This document shows positions 36,249 to 43,016 of a stretch of 64,000 bases of DNA, in pieces (within the stretch, counting starts at the first letter, position 1; each line of letters begins with the position of its first letter). The stretch covers positions 1 through 64,000 of the forward strand of contig NZ_JANUGQ010000035.1 of the NCBI RefSeq assembly GCF_024756275.1, written 5' to 3'. Made by a program: the position numbers and the translations under genes. Below the pieces are notes generated by a model. It was not told where the DNA came from. It did not search any database and worked only from the letters and a program-made list of their open reading frames with translations. Source of the stretch: Streptomyces pyxinae. GTDB lineage: Bacteria > Actinomycetota > Actinomycetes > Streptomycetales > Streptomycetaceae.

Positions 36249-37094
36249 TCAGCCGGTCAGCCCCGTCACCCGGAGCGTGATGTTGAGCCGGCCCCCGTCG
36301 GCCAGGCCCAGCGCCGGGTCGGCCGTCCCGGGCCGGATCCGCACCACCCCGTGGTACGCCAGCCGGGACGGGCCGCCGAAGACGAACAGGTCGCCGGAGC
36401 CCAGCTCCAGGTCGGTCCAGGGCCGCCCCCGGCTCTCGGGGTTGCCGAACCGGAAGACACAGCTGTCCCCGAGGCTCAGCGACACCACCGGGGCGGCCGA
36501 GCGCTCCTCCCGGTCCTGGTGCATCCCCATTCGGGCGTCCGGGCCGTAGTAGTTGACCAGCGCCGTGTCCGGTGCGTACGGGGCCTCCGGGACGTACCCG
36601 CCGCCGTCCTCGCCGTACGCCTCCGCCACCGCCGCCCGGCCCAGTCCGGCCAGCCACTCCGGCAGCTCCGCGACCCGGGCGCCGTTCACGTCGTCGGCGG
36701 TACGGGTGTAGCGGTACGGCCGCCAGTGCCAGCCCAGACAGAGCGTGCGGGCCGACATCGTGCCGCCGCCGGGCAGCCGGGTGTGCCGCATCGGGACCGG
36801 CCCGCGCGCCCACGCTCGGCAGGCGGCCACCAGCTCCCGCTGCCGCTCCGGCGACAGCCATCCGGGCAGATGCACCGCACCCGGTGCCACCTCGGTCCGG
36901 CCGCCCGCCGCTGCCGTTCCCGCCACCGCCCCGGCCGGGAACAGCCCCTCCGGCTGCCCGCCACCCCGGCCCCGGCCGGCCCCGGCCCGCCCAGGTACCT
37001 CCGCCGGCCCGGGACCGTCCACCCGCCGAGGTGCCTCCGCCGGCCCGGGACCGTCCGCCGGTCGTCCTTCCCTCGTCCCACCCGGCGGCATCAC
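36249..37094 (-). CDS. alkB: AlkB-family alkylated-DNA dioxygenase
   Basis: A 281-residue 2-oxoglutarate/Fe(II) dioxygenase that removes alkyl groups from DNA bases. Iron ligands are seen in GMHQDREE (HxD) and LAYHGVVRI (distal His); the 2-oxoglutarate-binding Arg residues lie in RLNITLRVTG at the C-terminus, and NYYGPDARMGMH matches AlkB proteins. The first 60-70 residues are a Gly/Pro/Ala-rich extension (repeated PGPAE), not needed for the fold. The start is GTG 37094 or ATG 37091, overlapping the ogt stop, so the two repair genes form one transcript. Confidence 0.92.
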   Translation of the reverse strand: MMPPGGTREGRPADGPGPAEAPRRVDGPGPAEVPGRAGAGRGRGGGQPEGLFPAGAVAGTAAAGGRTEVAPGAVHLPGWLSPERQRELVAACRAWARGPVPMRHTRLPGGGTMSARTLCLGWHWRPYRYTRTADDVNGARVAELPEWLAGLGRAAVAEAYGEDGGGYVPEAPYAPDTALVNYYGPDARMGMHQDREERSAAPVVSLSLGDSCVFRFGNPESRGRPWTDLELGSGDLFVFGGPSRLAYHGVVRIRPGTADPALGLADGGRLNITLRVTGLTG

Positions 37095-37588
37095 CGGACG
37101 AGCGCGCCTTCCAGACCGAGCAGCCGCTCCTTGGAGGGCAGCCCGCCCGCGTAGCCGCGCAGCGCCCCGTCGGCGCCGATCACCCGGTGGCAGGGCCGCA
37201 CCACCAGCAGCGGGTTCCGCCCGATCGCGGTGCCCACCGCCCGTACCCCGGCCCGGCTGGTCCCGACCCGGGCGGCGATCTCCCCGTACGTCACGGTGGC
37301 GCCGTACGGGATGGCCTCCAGCTCTGCCCAGACCCGCCGCTGGAAGTCGGTGCCGGTGTCGGCGTACTCCAGCTCGAACCGGGTCAGCCGTCCCGCGAAG
37401 TACTCGGTCAGCTGCCCGGTCACCGTGTCGAACGCCCCGGGCGCGTGGCGCCAGCCGTCCCGCACGGTCGCGCCGCCCTTCTGCCCGGGCAGCGACAGCG
37501 AGGCGAGCGCGGCGGCGCCGGCGGCGGTCTCCTCGCCGACCAGCAGCATCCGGCCGAGCGGCCCATCGGCGTAGGCGTACAGCGTCAT
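37091..37588 (-). CDS. ogt: Methylated-DNA--protein-cysteine methyltransferase
   Basis: A 165-residue O6-alkylguanine-DNA alkyltransferase. The active-site motif reads NPLLVVRPCHRVIGADG with the acceptor Cys, preceded by the helix-turn-helix RVWAELEAIPYGATVTYGEIA and followed by GYAGGLPSKERLLGLE. It repairs O6-methylguanine by irreversible transfer to its own cysteine. ATG 37588 follows GGAGGAACC. It is the first gene of an ogt-alkB unit, giving complementary direct-reversal repair. Confidence 0.95.
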   Translation of the reverse strand: MTLYAYADGPLGRMLLVGEETAAGAAALASLSLPGQKGGATVRDGWRHAPGAFDTVTGQLTEYFAGRLTRFELEYADTGTDFQRRVWAELEAIPYGATVTYGEIAARVGTSRAGVRAVGTAIGRNPLLVVRPCHRVIGADGALRGYAGGLPSKERLLGLEGALVR

Positions 37589-37749
37589 GGTGGTTCCTCC
37601 ATCCGTTCTCCCTCCAGAATGCCCTCGGCGGGAGCGCGGTGCTGGCGGCTTTCGGACATGAAGCCCGGCGCCGGGCACACCGCGGGGGCGGACCCGGCGG
37701 CTGCCGCGTCCGCCCCCGGGACGTACTCCGTGCCCTGGCGGGCGCCGGG

Positions 37750-38238
37750 TCAGCGGTAGTTCACGAACTGCAGCGCGAAGTCGAAGTCCTTCTCCTTCAG
37801 CAGCGCGATCACGGCCTGGAGGTCGTCCCGGCTCTTCGAGCTGACCCGCAGCTCGTCGCCCTGCACCTGCGCCTTGACGCCCTTGGGGCCCTCGTCGCGG
37901 ATGACCTTCGCCACCTTCTTGGCGTTCTCCTGGGAGATGCCCTCCTCGATGGAGGCGAAGATCTTGTGCTCCTTGCCGGAGAGCTGCGGCTCGCCCGCGT
38001 CCAGCGACTTCAGCGAGATGCCCCGCTTGATCAGCTTGGACTGGAACACATCGAGGATGGCCGTGACCCGCTCCTCGGAGTTGGCCTGCATCAGGATCTT
38101 CTCGCCGGACCAGGCGATGGAGGCCCCGACGTTCTTGAAGTCGTAGCGCTGCGAGATCTCCTTCGCCGCCTGGTTGAGGGCGTTGTCGACCTCCTGCCGC
38201 TCGACCTTCGAGACGATGTCGAAACTGGAGTCGGCCAT
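37750..38238 (-). CDS. yajQ: YajQ-family nucleotide-binding protein
   Basis: A 162-residue YajQ/UPF0234 protein: SSFDIVSKVERQEVDNALNQ, KEISQRYDFKNVGASI, ALLKEKDFDFALQFVNYR at the C-terminus. Members bind nucleotides (c-di-GMP in some bacteria) and have two ferredoxin-like folds; the role in Streptomyces is not established. ATG 38238 follows AAGGAG at 11 nt. The gene sits next to tRNA-Tyr, as in S. coelicolor from memory. Confidence 0.95.
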   Translation of the reverse strand: MADSSFDIVSKVERQEVDNALNQAAKEISQRYDFKNVGASIAWSGEKILMQANSEERVTAILDVFQSKLIKRGISLKSLDAGEPQLSGKEHKIFASIEEGISQENAKKVAKVIRDEGPKGVKAQVQGDELRVSSKSRDDLQAVIALLKEKDFDFALQFVNYR

Positions 38239-38436
38239 GTCCTGTTGGCTCCTTGGTTCGGTGCGTACACATGCGTACGGCCGGACCGCCCCGACCGCCG
38301 CGGCAAGCCTATCCACCCGCACCCGCCCGGACGGCTGATCAATGGGGTGGCAGAGCACCCCTGGGCATCGGGTATCGTTTACGTCGTTGCCAGGGAGAAG
38401 CGCCGAACGGCCGCTGGATCCACGGCGACATCCCAT

Positions 38437-38518
38437 GGCGGTGTGCCCGAGTGGCCAATGGGAGCGGACTGTAAATCCGTCGGCTTAGCCTACCCAGGTT
38501 CGAATCCTGGCGCCGCCA
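38437..38518 (+). tRNA. tRNA-Tyr (GTA)
   Basis: An 82-nt type II tRNA. The 7-bp acceptor stem pairs GGCGGTG with CGCCGCC (one G-T), the anticodon GTA is in GGACTGTAAATCC, there is a long variable arm (CGTCGGCTTAGCCTAC) and a T-arm CCAGG-TTCGAAT-CCTGG. Discriminator A, with no encoded CCA. Its 3' part is the left border of an integrated element, so the intact gene is retained on this side. Confidence 0.96.
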
Positions 38519-38536
38519 CTGGAGAGAAACGGCCCC
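38466..38536. repeat. Left attachment repeat (71 bp, 3' half of tRNA-Tyr)
   Basis: These 71 bp recur exactly at 42423-42493. They cover the anticodon arm to the 3' end of tRNA-Tyr plus 18 bp beyond, up to the first arm of the terminator hairpin. A perfect direct repeat of a tRNA 3' end is the classic footprint of tyrosine-recombinase integration. Confidence 0.93.
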
Positions 38537-38567
38537 TGATCTGCGAGAACGCGGAGCAGGGGCCGTT
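38528..38567 (+). terminator. Terminator hairpin after tRNA-Tyr
   Basis: AACGGCCCCTG at 38528-38538 pairs perfectly with CAGGGGCCGTT at 38557-38567 around an 18-nt loop. The first arm lies partly in the 71-bp attachment repeat while the second lies beyond it, inside the element. Confidence 0.75.
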
Positions 38568-38668
38568 CTGCTACCCGGTGGCGAGGGACCGTACTGTCTC
38601 GCCCTGCCTCGCTCGGTCCCCCTCTCTACCAGCCTGTCTGGACGGCGCGTGGACGGGATCTTCGCACC

Positions 38669-39451
38669 ATGGATCGGCAGATGGGCGCCACCGGCCTGGT
38701 CGACCAGATGAACGGCCATCTGGCGGCGATGGAGGAAGCGCTGACCTTCGCTGTACTTCCAGCAGTGCGGCGGCCCATCGCGATCGCCCTCGCGGGGGCA
38801 TCCACCCTCGCCGCGTGGCAAGCGCTGGACGCCGGCGCCGTGGATCGAGCATGGCGAAGGTACGAGCTTGCCAAGAAGGCCGCCCAGGATGCCGAGTCCC
38901 CGCTCTACCTGGCACACGCCATGGGTGAGCAGGCGTACGTCCTCGCGGACGCCGGCCGCCCTCAGCTGGCGGTCGAGCTGGTGCGAGACGCGCAGCGCAC
39001 CCATCCTGAACGGCAGTCGCTTCGGCTGCGAACCTGGCTCGCGGCCGCCGAGGCCGAGCTGTGCGCTGCTGCTGGGCCCGGCATGGAGTCGGCGGCACGA
39101 TCAGCACTTGAGCGGGCGGCCCGGCTTCTCCCCGATGACGGCGAGACACGCGATGCCGACATGCTGAGCATCTTCCTCAACACCGGCCACTTGATGAGGT
39201 GGCGCGGGAACGTCCTCGCCAAGCTTGGCGACGCTTCAGCGATGGAGGAGCTGTACGCGTCGCTCGACAGCGCCGACGAATCCTTCGTCCGCGCGAACTC
39301 CGGTCTTCATTGCGATCTCACCCAGGCGCACCTGGTCAGGGGAGAGCTGGACGACGCGCGATCCCATCTCCAGAAGGCCAGGTTGCTGGCGAACCGCACG
39401 GGCTCCGTGCGGTACCGCCGGCGGGTGGAACTCCTTACCGGTCGCCTCTAG
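38669..39451 (+). CDS. C-terminal part of a Reg-type regulator (HTH part missing)
   Basis: A 260-residue frame that resembles the C-terminal TPR-like region of Streptomyces XRE-family regulators found next to Nudix genes in integrative elements: DQMNGHLAAMEEALTF, ALDAGAVDRAWRRYELAKKAAQDAES, LAHAMGEQAYVLADAGRPQLAVELVRDAQ. The N-terminal helix-turn-helix expected ahead of this region is absent; the frame begins only about 130 bp after the attachment repeat and no good RBS precedes ATG 38669. It is probably a 5'-truncated gene produced by the deletion that removed the rest of the element. The 3' end overlaps the Nudix gene tail to tail by 17 bp. Confidence 0.65.
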   Translation: MDRQMGATGLVDQMNGHLAAMEEALTFAVLPAVRRPIAIALAGASTLAAWQALDAGAVDRAWRRYELAKKAAQDAESPLYLAHAMGEQAYVLADAGRPQLAVELVRDAQRTHPERQSLRLRTWLAAAEAELCAAAGPGMESAARSALERAARLLPDDGETRDADMLSIFLNTGHLMRWRGNVLAKLGDASAMEELYASLDSADESFVRANSGLHCDLTQAHLVRGELDDARSHLQKARLLANRTGSVRYRRRVELLTGRL

Positions 39452-40286
39452 CTCGGGACGCCAGGATGTGGAGAAGCGCTACGAGCGTGCCCGAGCCCAT
39501 GAGCTTGCCTTCGGCCATGAGGCGCGGGATGTCGTCGAGGGGGATCCAGGCAATCTCGCCCGCCTCCTCGGCGTCGGTCGGCTCGCCCACCTTGTCGGCG
39601 CCACGGGCCACGAAGATCTCGTGGGGCGAATCGACCATGCCGATCATCGGCTGGTAGCTCACGACGTGTTCGACAGGGCCAGGCCGCCAGCCCGTTTCCT
39701 CCTCGGTCTCCCGGGCCGCCGTGGCGGCGGCGTCCTCGCCCGCGTCCACGATTCCGCCGGGCAGCTCCCAGCCCCACTGCTGCGGCACGAAACGGTACCG
39801 CCACAGCATGAGCACGCGGTCCTGATCGTCAACCACGGCGGTCACGGCCACACGAAAGAGCCGGACGACGTGATGCTCGAAGCGCTCGACGCCGGGGGGC
39901 TCAACATCGACCAGCTCCAGGTTCACCCATCGGTTCTCATAGACGTGGCGGGAGCCGTGGATCTTCCACGGCTCCAACTCCGCCGGCGTCGGGACGCTTT
40001 CGCCGCCGAGTACCCGGTAGGAGCTGCGGTCGTGAGCCTTGATGAAGTGCTCGTTCGCCAGGCGCGCGAGGACCTGACGCAGCGCGGTACGGCCGATCCC
40101 CAGCTCGGCGGTCAGCGTTCGCTCGGACGGCAACTTGTCGCCCGGCCCGTAGCGGCCCGATTCGATCCAGGAGCGAATCGTCTCGTAGACCCTCTGCGTC
40201 TTGGGTCCCATCCTTGGCGCACACTCCCGGATCGTCGGCTGCTGGTAGCCAGCGTATCGGGGGAGTAGAGCGGGTAACTCGGCCAT
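39435..40286 (-). CDS. GntR-type winged-helix / Nudix hydrolase fusion
   Basis: A 283-residue protein. Residues about 25-95 are a GntR-like winged helix (VYETIRSWIESGRYGPGDKLPSERTL, GIGRTALRQVLARLANEHFI). The C-terminal half is a Nudix hydrolase with the complete Nudix box GGIVDAGEDAAATAARETEEETGW (about 188-211; GX5EX7REUXEEXGU satisfied), so catalysis on a nucleoside-diphosphate derivative is expected. ATG 40286 follows AGAGAGG. Nudix genes next to reg genes are a conserved feature of actinomycete integrative elements, where their role is unproven. The DNA-binding domain suggests a ligand-controlled regulator or a modified version of that gene. Confidence 0.88.
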   Translation of the reverse strand: MAELPALLPRYAGYQQPTIRECAPRMGPKTQRVYETIRSWIESGRYGPGDKLPSERTLTAELGIGRTALRQVLARLANEHFIKAHDRSSYRVLGGESVPTPAELEPWKIHGSRHVYENRWVNLELVDVEPPGVERFEHHVVRLFRVAVTAVVDDQDRVLMLWRYRFVPQQWGWELPGGIVDAGEDAAATAARETEEETGWRPGPVEHVVSYQPMIGMVDSPHEIFVARGADKVGEPTDAEEAGEIAWIPLDDIPRLMAEGKLMGSGTLVALLHILASRARGDR

Positions 40287-40671
40287 GTGAACCTCTCTTG
40301 CCGCGATCTCCTGGCGCCAGATGCGGTCGAAAGTGGGCAGCGAAGGCGGCTTGCTCCGTTCGCCGTGCGCTCCCCGGCTCGCCGCCGGGCCTGATGCTGT
40401 TGCCCCTCTTCTGGTCCGGCCGCGGCAAGGCCGGGCCCGCCGCTGGAGCCAGCGCCATGCTGAGGGATAGCCCGCTGTGGCTGGCCCGGTCGGTTCCACC
40501 GTTTAGGCAGTCATTCAGGCGCGGGTCTCTAAGATCAACCGAACGTTGTGCTTTACCGGGCAGGCTCATAGGGTGATGGGCGCGCCATCCGCTTACGCAA
40601 AAATCATCACGCGCTCCAAAGCATCTCCCGGCCAAAGCCGTTCCGCCGCTCTCAGTGGTAAGGCCGTCACA
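40287..40671. other. Spacer in the integrated element, no gene seen
   Basis: A 385-bp stretch upstream of the Nudix gene and downstream of the four-TM gene. GC falls toward the right half. Frames present are short and lack gene-like codon use. It should carry the Nudix promoter (minus strand); I could not identify -10 and -35 elements with confidence. Confidence 0.5.
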
Positions 40672-41205
40672 TCAGTCGTGATCTGGGTCCACGATTCTCA
40701 CGGGTTCGCTTCTCGCTGAATTAGCGCCATCGTGGTCAGAGACGTCGATGAGTAGTCGAAAAAGCCAAATTAGCCGCGCGGCCCGCATAAGGCCTAGGAA
40801 TAGTAGGAATCCGACGACCCAGCCTACCCAGCCAACTTGTTCCCTCTTATCGCTGATCATTGCGCCGAGGCACCCAGCCGCCACCGCCGTCATTGACGTG
40901 AGGATGCTAACCCAGTTTTTCCGGAGGCTTTCGCCAAAGCGCTGCCGAAGGTATGTCATTCTGCGGCCTGAACTTGTCGCATACTGGCTAATGGCGGCCG
41001 TTCCGAATCCGCCAATGATTGCTGCGACTGAAGCAACCGTCGCATAAATGCTCATCCTCTGGTCGGTATCATGGCCGCTCAGGACGTGGCCCTTTTGCCA
41101 GAATCCCAGTGCCGCTACACAGATCATGGCAAGCAGCCAGTCCGAAAATGGATGCTCACTCCATAGGTTGTGCACTGTTCGACTCGCGCGAACCCTGCCG
41201 CCCAT
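40672..41205 (-). CDS. Unknown four-TM membrane protein (second gene of a two-gene unit)
   Basis: A 177-residue protein not assigned to a family. Four hydrophobic segments are visible at about 23-38, 52-73, 97-117 and 124-152, with a basic loop between TM2 and TM3 (SSGRRMTYLRQRFGESLRKN) and a short charged C-terminus. ATG 41205 follows AAGGGGG. It begins 26 bp after the stop of the 318-residue gene, so the two form one operon. Codon use and GC are lower than in the chromosome around it. The arrangement of a cytosolic protein plus a small four-TM protein resembles membrane-effector defence pairs such as Kiwa, but I see no sequence match to support that name. Confidence 0.75.
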   Translation of the reverse strand: MGGRVRASRTVHNLWSEHPFSDWLLAMICVAALGFWQKGHVLSGHDTDQRMSIYATVASVAAIIGGFGTAAISQYATSSGRRMTYLRQRFGESLRKNWVSILTSMTAVAAGCLGAMISDKREQVGWVGWVVGFLLFLGLMRAARLIWLFRLLIDVSDHDGANSARSEPVRIVDPDHD

Positions 41206-41231
41206 CAGCGCCCCCTTCGACTGTCGGCAGC

Positions 41232-42188
41232 CTAGGGCAAGGGTCTGACAGCGTCGCGGAGCTCCGCGTCATGAGCTGCGGCTACATCTAGTACAGCGTG
41301 CACGGCAGCCTCATACCAGGGTGCCTGTCCCTCGCTGCGGCGCAGGAAAACGGGCTTTTGTGCAGTGATGTGATCGGAGACGAAATTGATTTTATCCTCT
41401 ACAAGCGATCCGTCTGACGCTGAAAGCGTTACATGAGCGATGGCTCTATCAACGGCTCCGTCAGGGCCGACCAAGCTTCCGAAGCCGGAGATGAAGCTCT
41501 GAACATCTTCGCGAAGCCTTCGTTCGCCGCGCGATCGGGCCGAGTCGCGACCGAATCCCCGGCGCTTAGGGATCTTCATGGTCAAGGTAATCAGGGCATC
41601 TGGGTTTTGCTTGTGCGCTTGCCGTGAGAACCCGCCCAAGCCGTCAGCGTCAGATGGGAATACCATTTGGCCGGGGCGCAACCTCATCTCGAAAAGATTA
41701 ACGGCCTCCGCGCTGCTGAGCTTGTCCCAGGCCTTTTTTCCGACTAGGGGCATTACGGCCAAGTCTTCTTGAACCAGATTCATGCTATTCAGCCAGCGTT
41801 GCAAGGCTGTCGGGCGCGGCGCAGAGGCGCTTCCCTGGATCACGCCAATTACATTTCCGAATGAGAGAAAGCAAATAATTGTGGTGTCGACCACACTTCG
41901 GTTGCCGTCAAGTTGCAAATCGGAGATGTTGTTGCGTTCCCAGTCGATCTGCTGAATATCTCCATCGCGGAGTCGTGCTAGCACAAGGTGTTGGCGTCCT
42001 TGGACGGAAATCGGATCACCGACATAAATATCATCGCCGCTATTGTACTGGCGCTGCCGCATATTCTTTCGCGCGAGATTTCGGAGTACCTGCGGCCAGT
42101 CAAGGTGGTCGAACCTGGGGTCTCCGGCCTCCTTCGGTCGGACGATCTCGTAGAAGGCGACGGTCTTCTTGCGGCCGGAACTTCCCAA
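41232..42188 (-). CDS. Unknown 318-residue protein (first gene of a two-gene unit)
   Basis: A soluble protein of unknown family. The N-terminal part (KKTVAFYEIVRPKE, YVGDPISVQGRQHLVLARL, VDTTIICFLSFGNVIGVIQG, PRPTALQRWLNSMNL) looks like an alpha/beta domain; a basic segment follows (KIPKRRGFGRDSARSRGERR) and the C-terminus is helical (WYEAAVHAVLDVAAAHDAEL). I note a loose resemblance to uncharacterised phage- or island-borne proteins, not enough to name a domain. TTG 42188 is supported by a strong GGAGGTGA at 9 nt. Lower GC and position inside the tRNA-Tyr element show recent acquisition. Confidence 0.72.
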   Translation of the reverse strand: MGSSGRKKTVAFYEIVRPKEAGDPRFDHLDWPQVLRNLARKNMRQRQYNSGDDIYVGDPISVQGRQHLVLARLRDGDIQQIDWERNNISDLQLDGNRSVVDTTIICFLSFGNVIGVIQGSASAPRPTALQRWLNSMNLVQEDLAVMPLVGKKAWDKLSSAEAVNLFEMRLRPGQMVFPSDADGLGGFSRQAHKQNPDALITLTMKIPKRRGFGRDSARSRGERRLREDVQSFISGFGSLVGPDGAVDRAIAHVTLSASDGSLVEDKINFVSDHITAQKPVFLRRSEGQAPWYEAAVHAVLDVAAAHDAELRDAVRPLP

Positions 42189-42422
42189 CTCGGGTCACCT
42201 CCGATGGAATTGGCATGCGATGGCGACAGTATGACTCTTGGCAGGCCGTGCCGCAGGCGAACGCGACGATGCGGCCTGGTGCTACTTGAAGTCGATGCAA
42301 TGGCAGGTGCTGCCGAGGGGGCGCGGTATGCCCTGGACGAGGTGCGGACGGGGCCGCGACGCAGCTCCTCTCGGAACTGCTTCACCGCAGGTCGGGGGGC
42401 TCTTCTTCACGCGACCGCCGGG

Positions 42423-42493
42423 GGACTGTAAATCCGTCGGCTTAGCCTACCCAGGTTCGAATCCTGGCGCCGCCACTGGAGAGAAACGGCCCC
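42423..42493. repeat. Right attachment repeat (71 bp, partial tRNA-Tyr)
   Basis: This is an exact copy of 38466-38536. Only the 3' part of tRNA-Tyr is present (no acceptor 5' strand or D-arm), so it is not a functional tRNA. It marks the right border of the integrated element. Confidence 0.93.
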
Positions 42494-42522
42494 CGATCGC
42501 GGAGACGCGACCGGGGGCCGTT
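42485..42522 (+). terminator. Terminator hairpin beyond the right attachment repeat
   Basis: AACGGCCCCCG at 42485-42495 pairs with CGGGGGCCGTT at 42512-42522. The hairpin is homologous to the one after the intact tRNA-Tyr but differs in loop and stem. One of the two is the original chromosomal terminator and the other was brought by the element. Confidence 0.75.
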
Positions 42523-42548
42523 GTCGTTTCGTGAATCCCGGACTGCTG

Positions 42549-43016
42549 TCACATGGGCACGGTCGGGGAGCCGGTGCCCTGCCCGGGCTGGGGCAGGGGC
42601 TGCGGGGGCTGGGCGGCGGCGAGGGCGGCGCGATGGGCGCGGGCCGTCTCGCGCGCGGAGACGGCGTCCGTCCGGCGCAGGACGAACAGCGCGGCCAGGG
42701 ACAGCACGCTCGGGCCGGCGAGCATGGCCGCCAGCCAGGGGAGGCCGTTGATCCCCACCACGACCGCGCCGGTCAGCATGGCGGCGGCCAGGGTGAACCC
42801 GCAGATCAGGCCGCCCAGATAGAGGGAGTGGCTGCGGCGCTCCCGGCGTTCCTCGGCGGCCAGCCGCTCCTGGAGCAGCCGCAGTTCGTGCTGACGGGCG
42901 AGCTCGGGTTCCAGTGCCTTCAGGGCGATCTTCAGGTGCTCGGGCGGGAGTTGGGCCCACTGCATGGCGATGTCCAGGCTGCTGCCGGCGGGGGCGGGCC
43001 GGTGGCTGTCGGTCAT
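42549..43016 (-). CDS. Small two-TM membrane protein of unknown function
   Basis: A 155-residue protein. The N-terminal half is helical and charged (EHLKIALKALEPELARQHELRLLQERLAAEERRERR, likely coiled coil), then two TM segments (LYLGGLICGFTLAAAMLTGAVVVG, LPWLAAMLAGPSVLSLAALFVL) and a Pro/Gln-rich tail. Its ATG overlaps the stop of the upstream cyclase-like gene (ATGA), so the two are co-translated. The start was chosen for that overlap. No family name is offered. Confidence 0.8.
   Translation of the reverse strand: MTDSHRPAPAGSSLDIAMQWAQLPPEHLKIALKALEPELARQHELRLLQERLAAEERRERRSHSLYLGGLICGFTLAAAMLTGAVVVGINGLPWLAAMLAGPSVLSLAALFVLRRTDAVSARETARAHRAALAAAQPPQPLPQPGQGTGSPTVPM

Larger units (their letters stand above)
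38466..42493. mobile_element. Decayed integrative element in tRNA-Tyr (SLP1/AICE-type site)
   Basis: About 3.96 kb bracketed by 71-bp perfect repeats of the tRNA-Tyr 3' end. Inside are a truncated Reg-type gene, a GntR-Nudix gene and a lower-GC two-gene unit. Reg and Nud genes are typical of actinomycete integrative and conjugative elements, and SLP1 uses tRNA-Tyr in S. coelicolor (from memory). No integrase, excisionase, replication or FtsK-like transfer gene is present, so the element cannot move by itself. It is most simply the deleted remnant of such an element that kept its attachment sites and some cargo. Confidence 0.8.

Noticed and set aside
40672..42188. Naming the two-gene unit Kiwa (KwaA/KwaB)
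   Set aside because: Only sizes and the four-TM layout agree; gene order is reversed and I see no sequence evidence for the KwaB domain.
42423..42476. A second tRNA-Tyr
   Set aside because: Only the 3' half is present; the acceptor 5' strand and D-arm are missing, so it is an attachment-site copy.
38466..42493. An integrase gene within the tRNA-Tyr element
   Set aside because: I looked in both strands for tyrosine-recombinase motifs (R...HxxR...Y) and found none; all sizeable frames are accounted for by the four genes listed.
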